Source: DATFMP01 sp041477795 | GTDB taxonomy: Bacteria > SAR324 > JACQKK01 | Reading direction: 5' to 3' | NCBI GenBank assembly: GCA_041477795.1 | Contig: JBGOUY010000113.1 | Location: forward strand, 1-12,891 | DNA length: 12,891 bases | Part shown: one piece after another, positions 1 to 6,480 of the stretch | Position numbering within the stretch: the stretch's first letter is position 1 | How the letters are laid out: each line of letters opens with the position of its first letter | Notes under the pieces: generated by a model | Database searches by the model: none | Told to the model about the DNA's origin: nothing | What the model saw: the letters and a program-made list of their open reading frames with translations, nothing else | Position numbers and translations under genes: made by a program

Positions 1-56
1 GCACGGAACGACCCGCAGGCTCATGGTGGCGTCCGGGGCGGGCGGCCTCATCCCCC

Positions 57-181
57 GCCGGCTGACGCCGGCTCCTCCTTCTCCCGGGGGAGAAGGCTGT
101 CGCAACCCGGCCAGCGGGGCGGGTCCTCAACCTCTCTCCCTTTCGGAGAGAGGTGGCTGCCGTCAGGCAGCCGGAGAGAGG
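57..181. repeat. REP-like cluster of palindromic repeats
   Basis: Four perfect inverted repeats lie close together. GCCGGC flanks TGAC (57-72). A 9-bp stem CCTTCTCCC/GGGAGAAGG spans 77-96. A 9-bp stem CCTCTCTCC/GGAGAGAGG with a 5-base loop spans 131-153. A 7-bp stem GGCTGCC/GGCAGCC with loop GTCA spans 155-172. GGAGAGAGG recurs at 173-181. The pyrimidine-rich/purine-rich arms resemble REP or other intergenic palindromic repeats common in high-GC Proteobacteria. They could also act as transcription-end hairpins for a gene to the left. The family name is inferred. No gene is seen in 1-213. Confidence 0.55.
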
Positions 182-298
182 CCCCGCCGGGCGATCGCCA
201 TTCCGCACGGGGTTTGCGCCCAACACATCGTGGCGCTGAAGCCGCCATCCAGCCGCCTACAGCAAAAGTGTCGGGTATTCAGCCTCCGCTTACGGGCG

Positions 299-327
299 TT
301 GGCCCGGCGCGGGTGGCGCGCTATAGT
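299..327 (+). promoter_or_regulatory. Candidate sigma70-type promoter for the 373-1059 gene
   Basis: TTGGCC (299-304) and TATAGT (322-327) are separated by exactly 17 bases. They match the -35 consensus at 4 of 6 positions and the -10 consensus at 5 of 6. Transcription would start near 334, about 39 bases before the ATG at 373. This argues against the longer reading frame that opens at 214, because that start lies upstream of the promoter. Confidence 0.5.
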
Positions 328-372
328 GGCCGCGTCAGCACAGCGGCCAGCCCCCTAGACCGATCCGCTCCC

Positions 373-1059
373 ATGCTCGATCGCACCGGCATCGCACAGC
401 GCACCCTGCGCCGCGTCCGGGTGCAGTGGGGGCCGCAGGAGCGCCGGCACGAGGCGCTCGTCCCCGTCTTCGACCGCGGGTACAAGGTGCTGGGAGTGGT
501 GGGCCTGGACGTGGACGGCAGCCTGAGCTGGTACCCGGGCACGCCGCTGACGGTGGAGCGGGGGCGCCTGCGCTTCAGGTCCTCCCTCTCCGCTGCCTCG
601 CCGCGCTGGAGCGAGGTGCCCGCCGACCTGCTGGAGGGGTCGTGCTTCCTCGATCCCTGGGGGGCGATCCAGGCGCTGGTGCCACGCCAGCCGGGCGCGC
701 CCTCCCTGGCCGGCTCGATCAACCTGACCGGCCAGCGCATCCTCGGCCGGCCGATCCTGGACGTCATCTTCGAGCCGACCCTGCATCGCGTGCGCGGCTT
801 CGTCCTGCGCGGGCGCTGGGGACGGTCGCAGCGGATCGACGTGATGCGCATGCCGGCGCTGGCGCAGTCGCTTGAGCTGGCGCGCGTCGTGCCGCTGGAC
901 GCAACCGCCTTCGGCCCGCCGCCCGAACGGCCGCCGCAGCCGCCGCAACCGCCGCAGCCGCCGCAACCGCCGCAGCCGCCGGAGCGGCGCAGCGTGCTGG
1001 GCACTCTGCTGCGCGTGCTGACAGACGCCCTGAATCGCGCTGGCCGCGCGCAGCCCTGA
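373..1059 (+). CDS. Hypothetical protein, possible doubled PRC-barrel-like core with Pro-Pro-Gln repeat
   Basis: The predicted protein has 228 aa and no recognised family. Two segments look related: residues 35-50 (GYKVLGVVGLDVDG) and 123-145 (an ILGRPILDVIFEP-type stretch followed by RVRGFVLRGR). Their spacing and pattern resemble PRC-barrel beta units, which sit in adaptor and RNA- or photocomplex-assembly proteins, but this is inference by eye. A proline-rich linker of five PPQ units and one PPE (residues 187-204) separates the core from a basic C-terminal helix. There is no signal peptide or membrane segment. I chose the ATG at 373 because the candidate promoter at 299-327 excludes the frame's earlier start at 214; no clear Shine-Dalgarno is visible. 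Strong third-position G/C bias supports coding. Confidence 0.7.
   Translation: MLDRTGIAQRTLRRVRVQWGPQERRHEALVPVFDRGYKVLGVVGLDVDGSLSWYPGTPLTVERGRLRFRSSLSAASPRWSEVPADLLEGSCFLDPWGAIQALVPRQPGAPSLAGSINLTGQRILGRPILDVIFEPTLHRVRGFVLRGRWGRSQRIDVMRMPALAQSLELARVVPLDATAFGPPPERPPQPPQPPQPPQPPQPPERRSVLGTLLRVLTDALNRAGRAQP
931..984 (+). repeat. 9-bp tandem repeat (6 units) encoding Pro-Pro-Gln/Glu
   Basis: Six consecutive 9-base units begin with CCGCCG. The third codon alternates CAG, CAA, CAG, CAA, CAG and finally GAG, so the effective period is 18 bases. It is an in-frame microsatellite-like tract inside the 373-1059 gene. Gain or loss of units would change linker length without shifting the frame. Confidence 0.9.
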
Positions 1060-1443
1060 GCAGGGCGGTGCCTCGGACGCGGCCCCTGCCGGGGCCATCC
1101 GCGGAGGGGGTTGGGGGAGGCCGCGCTGGCCGGCGTGACCGCAATTTACCGAATTGGCCGGATCGGTAGTGATCTAGTTTGAATCACGGCTTCCCTTAAA
1201 TTTCTTGACTTCTTCCAAGATTTATACACTGCTTTCCTAGTTGACCAATCGCAGGTTTGTTGGTATGGTGGTTGTGCGAATAATTTCTCCGCGCTCCTAG
1301 GGCTGGAGCGAAGGGGCCTATGGCCTCAGTTGGGACCTTTCCTTGCATCGACCGTTCTGAGCCGGTAGGCGAGACCGTCCGGTAATCCCCCATAGAGCGT
1401 GGGCGGGTTCAACGGACAGGATTGTCCAAATAGAGGCTGACCA
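1060..1443. other. 384-base gene-free spacer crossing into the low-GC islet
   Basis: A 6-bp hairpin GGCCCC/GGGGCC with loop TGCC (1081-1096) lies just after the upstream gene and may help end its transcript, although no T-run follows. G+C falls sharply after about 1140: 23 of 60 bases are G or C in 1201-1260, against 45 of 60 in 541-600. A short inverted repeat GGACA/TGTCC (1414-1427) sits just upstream of the 1444 start codon. I see no tRNA, no other convincing gene and no clear direct repeat marking an islet edge. Confidence 0.6.
1241..1269 (+). promoter_or_regulatory. Candidate promoter for the 58-aa ORF
   Basis: TTGACC (1241-1246) and TATGGT (1264-1269) are 17 bases apart, close to the sigma70 consensus. 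A nearby AATAAT (1279-1284) offers an alternative -10. Either start would leave a leader of roughly 150-170 bases before the ATG at 1444. Confidence 0.35.
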
Positions 1444-1620
1444 ATGCGTGTCATCAAGAAAGACGGACAATACGCCATTGACAACGAGCCAATGCGGCTA
1501 TTGGGAAAAGCGGCTCGCAATTTCTTGGCAAAGCTGGAGAGCGGCAAGACCAGCAATCCAAGGCATGCGCAAGTTTTGGCGGAAATCCAGGCAGAAGTGC
1601 GGAAAGCCAAATCCAGTTAG
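1444..1620 (+). CDS. Small hypothetical protein (58 aa)
   Basis: The ORF runs from ATG at 1444 to TAG at 1618-1620. AGAGG (1432-1436), seven bases before the ATG, is a good ribosome binding site. The product starts MRVIKKDGQYAID and is charged throughout. Residues 17-35 (MRLLGKAARNFLAKLESGK) and 42-57 could form two amphipathic helices. It has no membrane segment or signal peptide. I do not recognise a family. It converges on the GNAT gene, with 11 bases between the two stop codons, and shares the low-GC composition of the islet. A short helical charged protein here could be a regulator or partner of the GNAT protein, but that is only a guess. Confidence 0.55.
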   Translation: MRVIKKDGQYAIDNEPMRLLGKAARNFLAKLESGKTSNPRHAQVLAEIQAEVRKAKSS

Positions 1621-1631
1621 TTTAACCCTTC

Positions 1632-2204
1632 CTATTTCCGTTCGGCTAAGTCGAAATACATCCACGTCTTGGGTTGCGTGGATGTGTCTTCGACTTCATC
1701 AAACCCCATTTTCGCATAGAGCCCGGTCGCCTCATCAGTGGGCAACGCGTGGACATGCACAAATCTGCATCCAATTTTTGAAGCAGATTCCTCTGCACAG
1801 ATGAGAGCATGTCGTACCATTTCCTTGCCCAAGCCCTTGCTGCGACATGATTTATCTACACCCAGCATTCCTATGAGCATTGCAGGAAATTTGTGGGCTT
1901 CCTTTTTCTGACCTCTCACAAATCTGATTTCTGCCAAACCAAGATTGTGCCACCAGTTTTTGTCTTTGACGTCAGTATTGCTCATGGAAATCGCGGTATA
2001 TCCGACTATCCTGCCGTTATCGAGCCAACAGGTCACAGCAGCTATGCGCTTTCTGTGATGATCAAGGGCGCAGTCGGTTAGGTACCAGTTTATCCCACCA
2101 GGGTCGGTCCCCGTATCTTTGTCGCAATCAAATCCCGTAACGATCATTGTTGCATCAATGGCGCGTGTCTCCAACCGCTTAAGAAAATTCGCATCTGTCC
2201 CCAT
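1632..2204 (-). CDS. GNAT-family N-acetyltransferase, TacT-toxin-like
   Basis: The predicted protein has 190 aa and should transfer an acetyl group from acetyl-CoA. The acetyl-CoA loop (R/QxxGxG/A) is R121-SKGLG-126, preceded by the beta strand IGMLGVDKS (111-119). Tyr163 followed by GF (167-168) matches the general-acid Tyr and C-terminal GF of GNAT proteins. The N-terminal FDC motif (25-27), the YLTDCAL segment, the later GRIVGYTAIS strand and the PAMLIGMLGVD stretch resemble TacT/AtaT-type toxins, which acetylate aminoacyl-tRNA. The usual ribbon-helix-helix (DUF1778) antitoxin is not adjacent, so the toxin role is unproven. I chose ATG at 2204, with GGGAG just upstream, over a TTG four codons earlier. 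The gene is low in G+C and divergent from the 2269 gene, 64 bases away. Confidence 0.85.
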   Translation of the reverse strand: MGTDANFLKRLETRAIDATMIVTGFDCDKDTGTDPGGINWYLTDCALDHHRKRIAAVTCWLDNGRIVGYTAISMSNTDVKDKNWWHNLGLAEIRFVRGQKKEAHKFPAMLIGMLGVDKSCRSKGLGKEMVRHALICAEESASKIGCRFVHVHALPTDEATGLYAKMGFDEVEDTSTQPKTWMYFDLAERK

Positions 2205-2233
2205 GCCTTCTCCCAAGATGGTACGGCGTCCGC

Positions 2234-2262
2234 TTGCAACTCTTTAATCGCTGTGCGATATT
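2234..2262 (+). promoter_or_regulatory. Candidate promoter giving a leaderless transcript
   Basis: TTGCAA (2234-2239) and GATATT (2257-2262) are 17 bases apart. Transcription would begin about 6-7 bases downstream, at or next to the A of the ATG at 2269. No Shine-Dalgarno precedes that ATG, so translation may be leaderless. The site lies in the 64-base divergent spacer shared with the GNAT gene. Confidence 0.35.
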
Positions 2263-2268
2263 CGATGC

Positions 2269-2520
2269 ATGAGCGCTAAAGCACCACGTCGTCCAAAGAA
2301 CCAGAATCAACTAGCAAAACTGCTCGTTGACCGGCTTACAGGCGAAACTACGCCAGAAACCAAGCAGTCCGCTACTACTATTAAGAATCCGGCTGCCGTG
2401 GCTCTTGGCCGCCTTGGAGGCCTTAAGGGCGGCAAGGCAAGGGCCGAGAAGCTCTCAGCCCGCCGTCGAAAAGAAATCGCCAAGAAGGCTGCTCAAAGCC
2501 GTTGGAAAACTGGTGACTAG
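2269..2520 (+). CDS. Small basic Gly/Lys-rich protein, possible nucleic-acid-binding regulator
   Basis: The predicted protein has 83 aa and is strongly basic. Residues 43-79 carry the pattern AVALGRLGGLKGGKARAEKL followed by a basic helix ending in KKAAQSRW. This pattern is familiar from short bacterial proteins often annotated histone H1-like or RNA-binding; it also recalls KGG stress motifs. That points to nucleic-acid binding, but the biochemical role is unknown to me. The N-terminal part (1-42) is polar and probably flexible. Its divergent layout with the TacT-like GNAT gene resembles a regulator or antitoxin paired with its partner, which is inference only. The stop codon overlaps the end of the opposite-strand gene. 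Confidence 0.75.
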   Translation: MSAKAPRRPKNQNQLAKLLVDRLTGETTPETKQSATTIKNPAAVALGRLGGLKGGKARAEKLSARRRKEIAKKAAQSRWKTGD

Positions 2521-2798
2521 AGAATGCTAACCAAGTAAGCAAGCTCCTTTTGATAGCGCTCCACGGATGCGTTAACTTGGAGTCGTCTCCCCTCCACGGT
2601 GTGGAAACTCCCAACCTTGAGACGCGAGATTGGGACGCTCTTTGCGCCGCTTATCCGGCCCGATGACACGAAATCGTCCGTAATGACGAAGGCATCTGGC
2701 GCCCGCATGTGGTAGTCTAGGTGAGCCGCTAATCCGCTCTGGGAGCGCTTCCGCGCGAAGACTTGGAAATTTCCAAACGAAGCCAGGACAACCTCCAC
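2517..2798 (-). CDS. Hypothetical protein (about 93 aa, start uncertain)
   Basis: The frame ends with TAG at 2519-2517. I place the start at GTG 2798, giving 93 aa beginning VEVVLASFGNFQVFARK. The frame stays open upstream to 2939, where only a TTG could start it, so the protein may be up to 140 aa. That upstream part crosses a perfect hairpin and reads as low-complexity Arg-rich sequence, so I exclude it. The body alternates hydrophobic and polar residues as in a folded alpha/beta domain (DAFVITDDFVSSGRI at about 40-54, ERYQKELAYLVSIL at the end). I recognise no family and see no membrane segment. It is antisense, tail-to-tail, to the 2269-2520 gene, overlapping by four bases. Confidence 0.4.
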   Translation of the reverse strand: MEVVLASFGNFQVFARKRSQSGLAAHLDYHMRAPDAFVITDDFVSSGRISGAKSVPISRLKVGSFHTVEGRRLQVNASVERYQKELAYLVSIL

Positions 2799-2863
2799 CG
2801 GCTCCCGCTCTCCGTTTGCGACGGGGGGACGTGAGGCGATGGTGCCGTTCCCAGAGCGGGTGT

Positions 2864-2885
2864 GCGAGGGGTGCAAACCCCTCGC
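2864..2885. other. Perfect 9-bp hairpin with GCAA tetraloop
   Basis: GCGAGGGGT (2864-2872) pairs perfectly with ACCCCTCGC (2877-2885) around GCAA, a stable GNRA-type loop when read on the plus strand. GCGG (2856-2859) and CCGC (2886-2889) could extend it across a 4-base bulge. It lies 76 bases past the aldo/keto reductase stop codon, so it may protect or end that transcript, but no T-run follows on the minus strand. Confidence 0.6.
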
Positions 2886-2961
2886 CCGCAGTTCACGGCG
2901 TGCGAAGCGGGGGGCCTCGAATTTTCTAAACGAACCCAAGCGCCTCTCTCTGGCGCGGCGC

Positions 2962-4017
2962 TCAGTCGCGCCGCAGGTCCATGCGCGGCCAGGTGCCGCC
3001 GAAGCGCTGATCCACGATGCGCGGGAGGCGCAGGAAGTCGTGCGGGAAGCCCAGCTCGATGCGGCTCAGCGCATCGAGGCGTTGGAGTTGCGCCGTGTCC
3101 AGCTCGAAGTCCAGGCAGGCCAGGTTGTCGCGCGCCTGGGCGGCCGTGCGCGCGCCTACGATGGGGATGACGCGCGGGCTCTGCTGGCGCACCCAGTTCA
3201 GCGCCACCTGGGCCGGCGTGTGGCCGATCTCCTGGGCGATGGCCTGCACCTCGGCCGCGATGCGCAGCGAGCGCTCGCTCGTGCGCGGGCTGCCCGCGTT
3301 CATCTTGCCGCGCAGGGTGTCGGGCGGGGCCTTGGGGTTCGGTGCGGAGTGGTACTTGCCTGTCAGCACGCCGCCGCCCACCGCGCCCCAGGGCGTCACG
3401 GACAGCCCGAAGGCCTTGGCCATGGGCAGCAGCTCGCGCTCCACCGTGCGCTCGAGCAGGCTGTATTCCACCTGCAGGCCCACGAAGGGCGTCCAGCCCC
3501 GCAGGGCGGCCAGGGTGTTGGCCTGGGAGCAGATCCAGGCGGGGGAATCGGAGATGCCCAGGTAGAGCACCTTGCCCGCGCGCACCAGGTCGTCCAGGGC
3601 GCGCAGCACCTCCTCCACCGGCGTGGTGTCGTCCCACTGGTGCAGCCAGTACAGGTCCACGTAGTCCGTGCGCATCCGGCGCAGGGAGGCCTCCAGGGAC
3701 TGCACGATGGACTTGCGGTGGTTGCCGCCTGCGTTGGGGTCGCCCGCGCGCATGTTGAGCGAGAACTTGGTGGCGAGCACGAAGCGGTCGCGCTCGGGCC
3801 CCATGAACTCGCCGCACCAGGTTTCGCTGGTGCCGTTGGTGTAGCGGTTGGCCGTGTCGATGAAGTTGCCGCCCGCCTCCACGAAGGCGTCGAAGACGCG
3901 GCGGCTCTCCGGCTTGGGCGCGCCGAAGCCCCCCTCCTCTCCGAAGGTGAGCGAGCCCAGGCACAGTTCCGAGACGCGCAGGCCGCTGCGGCCGAACAAC
4001 TTGAAACGCATGGACAT
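2962..4017 (-). CDS. Aldo/keto reductase
   Basis: The predicted protein has 351 aa and is an NAD(P)H-dependent oxidoreductase of the AKR superfamily, expected to be a cytoplasmic (beta/alpha)8 barrel. The full catalytic tetrad is visible: Asp54 in GNFIDTANRY, Tyr59, Lys84 in LATKF and His126 in YWLHQWD. The N-terminal GRSGLRVSELCLG motif, the LYLGISD strand (151-157) and the C-terminal IPIVGARTAAQARDNL cofactor segment (284-299) are typical. Its layout suits the aryl-alcohol dehydrogenase-like/YajO branch, but the substrate cannot be read. I chose ATG 4017; a second ATG two codons later is possible. GGAG lies 11 bases upstream, somewhat far. It is divergent from the radical SAM gene. Confidence 0.93.
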   Translation of the reverse strand: MSMRFKLFGRSGLRVSELCLGSLTFGEEGGFGAPKPESRRVFDAFVEAGGNFIDTANRYTNGTSETWCGEFMGPERDRFVLATKFSLNMRAGDPNAGGNHRKSIVQSLEASLRRMRTDYVDLYWLHQWDDTTPVEEVLRALDDLVRAGKVLYLGISDSPAWICSQANTLAALRGWTPFVGLQVEYSLLERTVERELLPMAKAFGLSVTPWGAVGGGVLTGKYHSAPNPKAPPDTLRGKMNAGSPRTSERSLRIAAEVQAIAQEIGHTPAQVALNWVRQQSPRVIPIVGARTAAQARDNLACLDFELDTAQLQRLDALSRIELGFPHDFLRLPRIVDQRFGGTWPRMDLRRD

Positions 4018-4397
4018 CGCCGATGGTCTCCCGTGGCACGAAGGCGGAACGAAGGGTCCGCAGAGAGCCGGAATTGCCGTCCGAAACGCGTGAGGCCGGG
4101 GTGGAGCGCGGTCGCCACGCCCAGGCCAGCACGCCTTCACCCTGGCCCATCGCCGGGGTGGCTGTCCAGCCCGGCCGCGCCCGCGGGAAGAGGCGGCGCG
4201 GCGCAGGCGCCCGGGAGGTAAAACGCGGCATGCGCATTGCCTGCCCCGGCGCGACGGGCTACCCTGGAGCGACGCTGGCCTGCCGGCGGCCGCTGCCGCA
4301 GCGGAGAGCGGCCGGCGGCGGGTGCAGCCGGCAACGCGCCGTGCCGGCTGTGCGGTCGACCCCAGCACAGCGTGGCCCCCAAATCTGAGAGTGCGGC
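4018..4397. other. 380-base divergent spacer
   Basis: This GC-rich spacer separates the starts of the aldo/keto reductase (-) and the radical SAM gene (+), so it should contain both promoters. I see no strong -35/-10 pair. It holds a CCGCT/AGCGG hairpin within a larger GC-rich palindromic stretch (about 4281-4316) and an inverted repeat CTGTGC/GCACAG (4348-4353 and 4365-4370) shortly before the radical SAM gene, possibly a regulator site. No small ORF resembling a RiPP precursor peptide stands out. Confidence 0.5.
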
Positions 4398-5372
4398 ATG
4401 AGTTACCTGCTCGTCATCACCAACCTGTTCTGCAACCACCAGTGCTCGTACTGCATCCAGCAGAAGTCCTCGCTGGACGTGCGGCTGAACGGCAAGCAGG
4501 TGGACGTGGATGCGCTGCTGCCCTTCCTGCGCCGCAACCGCATCTCGCGCTCGGTGAAGCTGATGGGCGGCGAGGCCACGCTGCACCCGCGCTTCGAAGA
4601 GCTGATGGAGGGGCTGACCGCGCTCTATCCCAAGGTGGTCTTCACTACCAACGTCAACGGGCGCTGGTACAAGGACTTCGGGCGCGCGCTGGCCAAGATG
4701 AAGCACTGGGGCGACCGCGTGAAGTGGAACACGACCTACCATCCCTCCTGGATGGACGTGGACCTCTACATCGAGCGCATCCGCGCCATGCGCCAGGCGG
4801 GGCTGTGGATGGAGCAGGTGGCCTCCACGGACACGCCTGAGCTGAGCGCGGAGGCCGCTGCCAAGCTCTTCGCCTCCGACATCGGCTGGAAGATCCAGCC
4901 CTTCACCGGACGCGACGGCTCCGGGCGGCTGCTGCCGCACACCTGGGACGACGTGAACACGAAGTATCCGCTGCTCTACGACCCCGCCAAGTACATCAAG
5001 CACTACGAGGAGTACGAGCGCGAGTGCGAGGACGCCAACTACTCGGACCGCATGTACCGGGACGAGTGGGTGACCTGCACCACCTCGCGCTTCCTGATCG
5101 GCCCGGACAACAACGTGTACCCCTGCCACCGCCATCTCTACGCGGAGGACACGCGCTACGCCTGCGGCACGATCCACGACACGGGCATGCGCGAGTTCAA
5201 GTTCAAGTGGAACCGCTGGCTGGGGCGCTGGGTGCTGCCGTGCGACACCAAGTGCAATCCGTGCGACTTCCGCGTGGTGAAGATCAAGCCCACCGGCGCG
5301 CTGACCGGCATGAACGAGCCCCTGGCGCCGCCTGCCGAGGGCCCGCAGCAAGGCGCGGCCCAGCCGGGCTAG
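4398..5372 (+). CDS. Radical SAM protein with SPASM-like C-terminal cysteines
   Basis: The predicted protein has 324 aa. The CxxxCxxC motif that binds the radical SAM [4Fe-4S] cluster is C12-NHQ-C16-SY-C19. A GGEA motif (57-60) replaces the usual GGEP and should help bind S-adenosylmethionine. The C-terminal half has six further cysteines: C227, C243, C256, C282, C286 and C289. C227-x15-C243 contains IGPDNNVYPC, much like the start of a SPASM domain, and CDTKCNPC supplies a second cluster. Such proteins modify peptides, enzymes or small molecules by radical chemistry. No precursor peptide is visible, so the substrate is unknown. The last 20 residues are Pro/Ala/Gln-rich and probably disordered. 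It converges on the PLP enzyme gene, 46 bases away. Confidence 0.9.
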   Translation: MSYLLVITNLFCNHQCSYCIQQKSSLDVRLNGKQVDVDALLPFLRRNRISRSVKLMGGEATLHPRFEELMEGLTALYPKVVFTTNVNGRWYKDFGRALAKMKHWGDRVKWNTTYHPSWMDVDLYIERIRAMRQAGLWMEQVASTDTPELSAEAAAKLFASDIGWKIQPFTGRDGSGRLLPHTWDDVNTKYPLLYDPAKYIKHYEEYERECEDANYSDRMYRDEWVTCTTSRFLIGPDNNVYPCHRHLYAEDTRYACGTIHDTGMREFKFKWNRWLGRWVLPCDTKCNPCDFRVVKIKPTGALTGMNEPLAPPAEGPQQGAAQPG

Positions 5373-5418
5373 CGCCGCCCGCCTCCGCAGCCCCTGGCGC
5401 GGCCGGTGCGGCGCATCG

Positions 5419-6480
5419 CTACCGCACGAGGCCGCGCGCCTGTACGCGCCAGGTCAATTCCACCACGCCGCCGCGCACGCCGAGGACCTCGTCGTGCAGG
5501 TTGCTCACCGTGCAGCAGTGGTTGGGAATCACGGAGACGCGCTCGCCCACCGCCGGCTTGCGCCCGCAGCGGCTCACGTCCACGTTGGCGTGCTCCTCCG
5601 AATAGCCGTAGATGCTGGCCTGCGGGTACTCCACGATCGTGCCGTAGGAGGGGTCGCGCCAGAGCAGGCGCTCCGCGCTGAGGGTCTTGGAGCCGCCGTC
5701 CAGGATGGCGCGGTCGGCGGTGGGGCGGCTGACGATCGTCATCAGCACGCGCATGGCGCATTCGTCCAGCGTGGCCGTGCCGGCGGCCAGCGTGTTGCTG
5801 TCGTTGTAGACGTACGTGCCGGCGCGGTGCTCGTTGATGGCGGGAATCTCGTGCACCCGCCAGCTCTGCGGCGTGCCCCCGCCGCTGACGGTTTCCGCTT
5901 GCAGCCCGGCGCGGGCCAGCAGGTGCAGGCTCTCCTCCAGGAACGGCGGCGTCGTCTGCGGATGGGTCGGGAAGGTCATCAGCCCGGCGAAGCGCACGCC
6001 GGGCAGGCGCTCGATGTGCCGCGCCAACTCCAGCATCTGCGCTGGGGACTGCACGCCCGTGCGTGCCGCGCCCGTGTCGCACTCGACCAGCAGCGGCACC
6101 TCCAACTTCGCCGCCGCGGCGGCCGCGCTGATGCCCTCGGCCACCGGCGCGGAATCGACCGCAACGCTGACGCGCACGCGCCGCGCCAACGCCACCAGGC
6201 GCTTCAGCTTGATCGGGCCGATCAGGTTGTAGGGGATGAAGATGTCGTCGAAGCCCGCGTCCGCGAAGACCTCCGCCTCGCCCAGCTTCTGGCAGGTGAT
6301 GCCGCGCGCGCCCGCCTGCACCTGCAGCCGGCCCAGCTCGGGAATCTTGTGCGTCTTGATGTGGGGCCGGAAGCGGATGCCGTGCGCATCGCAATAGGCC
6401 TGCATCTTGCGGATGTTGGCCGCCACGATGTCCAGCTCCACCGTGACGATGGGTGTGTCCAGCTCCTCCACGCGGGTCAT
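5419..6480 (-). CDS. D-threonine aldolase / D-serine dehydratase family PLP enzyme
   Basis: The predicted protein has 353 aa and is a fold-type III, alanine-racemase-like PLP enzyme, the usual length for DSD1/D-threonine aldolase proteins. The entry motif DTPIVTVELDIVAANI is at 8-23. RPHIKTHK (38-45) holds the PLP lysine, probably Lys42. EHRAGTYVYND (217-227) and the IPNHCC metal site (318-323) are characteristic. His321 and Cys323 fit the His-x-Cys zinc site of eukaryotic-type D-serine dehydratase, where the studied D-threonine aldolase uses His-x-Asp. The reaction would be removal of ammonia from D-serine or retro-aldol cleavage of a D-beta-hydroxy amino acid. ATG 6480 is supported by AGGAG (6487-6491) six bases upstream. 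It follows the selenoprotein gene on the same strand after 182 bases, so co-transcription is plausible. Confidence 0.9.
   Translation of the reverse strand: MTRVEELDTPIVTVELDIVAANIRKMQAYCDAHGIRFRPHIKTHKIPELGRLQVQAGARGITCQKLGEAEVFADAGFDDIFIPYNLIGPIKLKRLVALARRVRVSVAVDSAPVAEGISAAAAAAKLEVPLLVECDTGAARTGVQSPAQMLELARHIERLPGVRFAGLMTFPTHPQTTPPFLEESLHLLARAGLQAETVSGGGTPQSWRVHEIPAINEHRAGTYVYNDSNTLAAGTATLDECAMRVLMTIVSRPTADRAILDGGSKTLSAERLLWRDPSYGTIVEYPQASIYGYSEEHANVDVSRCGRKPAVGERVSVIPNHCCTVSNLHDEVLGVRGGVVELTWRVQARGLVR

Noticed and set aside
214..372. Longer N-terminus for the 373-1059 protein
   Set aside because: The candidate promoter at 299-327 lies inside it, and the extra 53 residues show no recognisable structure.
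2799..2939. N-terminal extension of the 2517-2798 gene to a TTG start
   Set aside because: The added 47 residues are Arg-rich and cross a perfect hairpin. No ribosome binding site supports the TTG.
4018..4397. RiPP precursor peptide next to the radical SAM gene
   Set aside because: Open frames in this spacer are Arg/Ala/Gly-rich shadow frames without a leader-core pattern or a good ribosome binding site.
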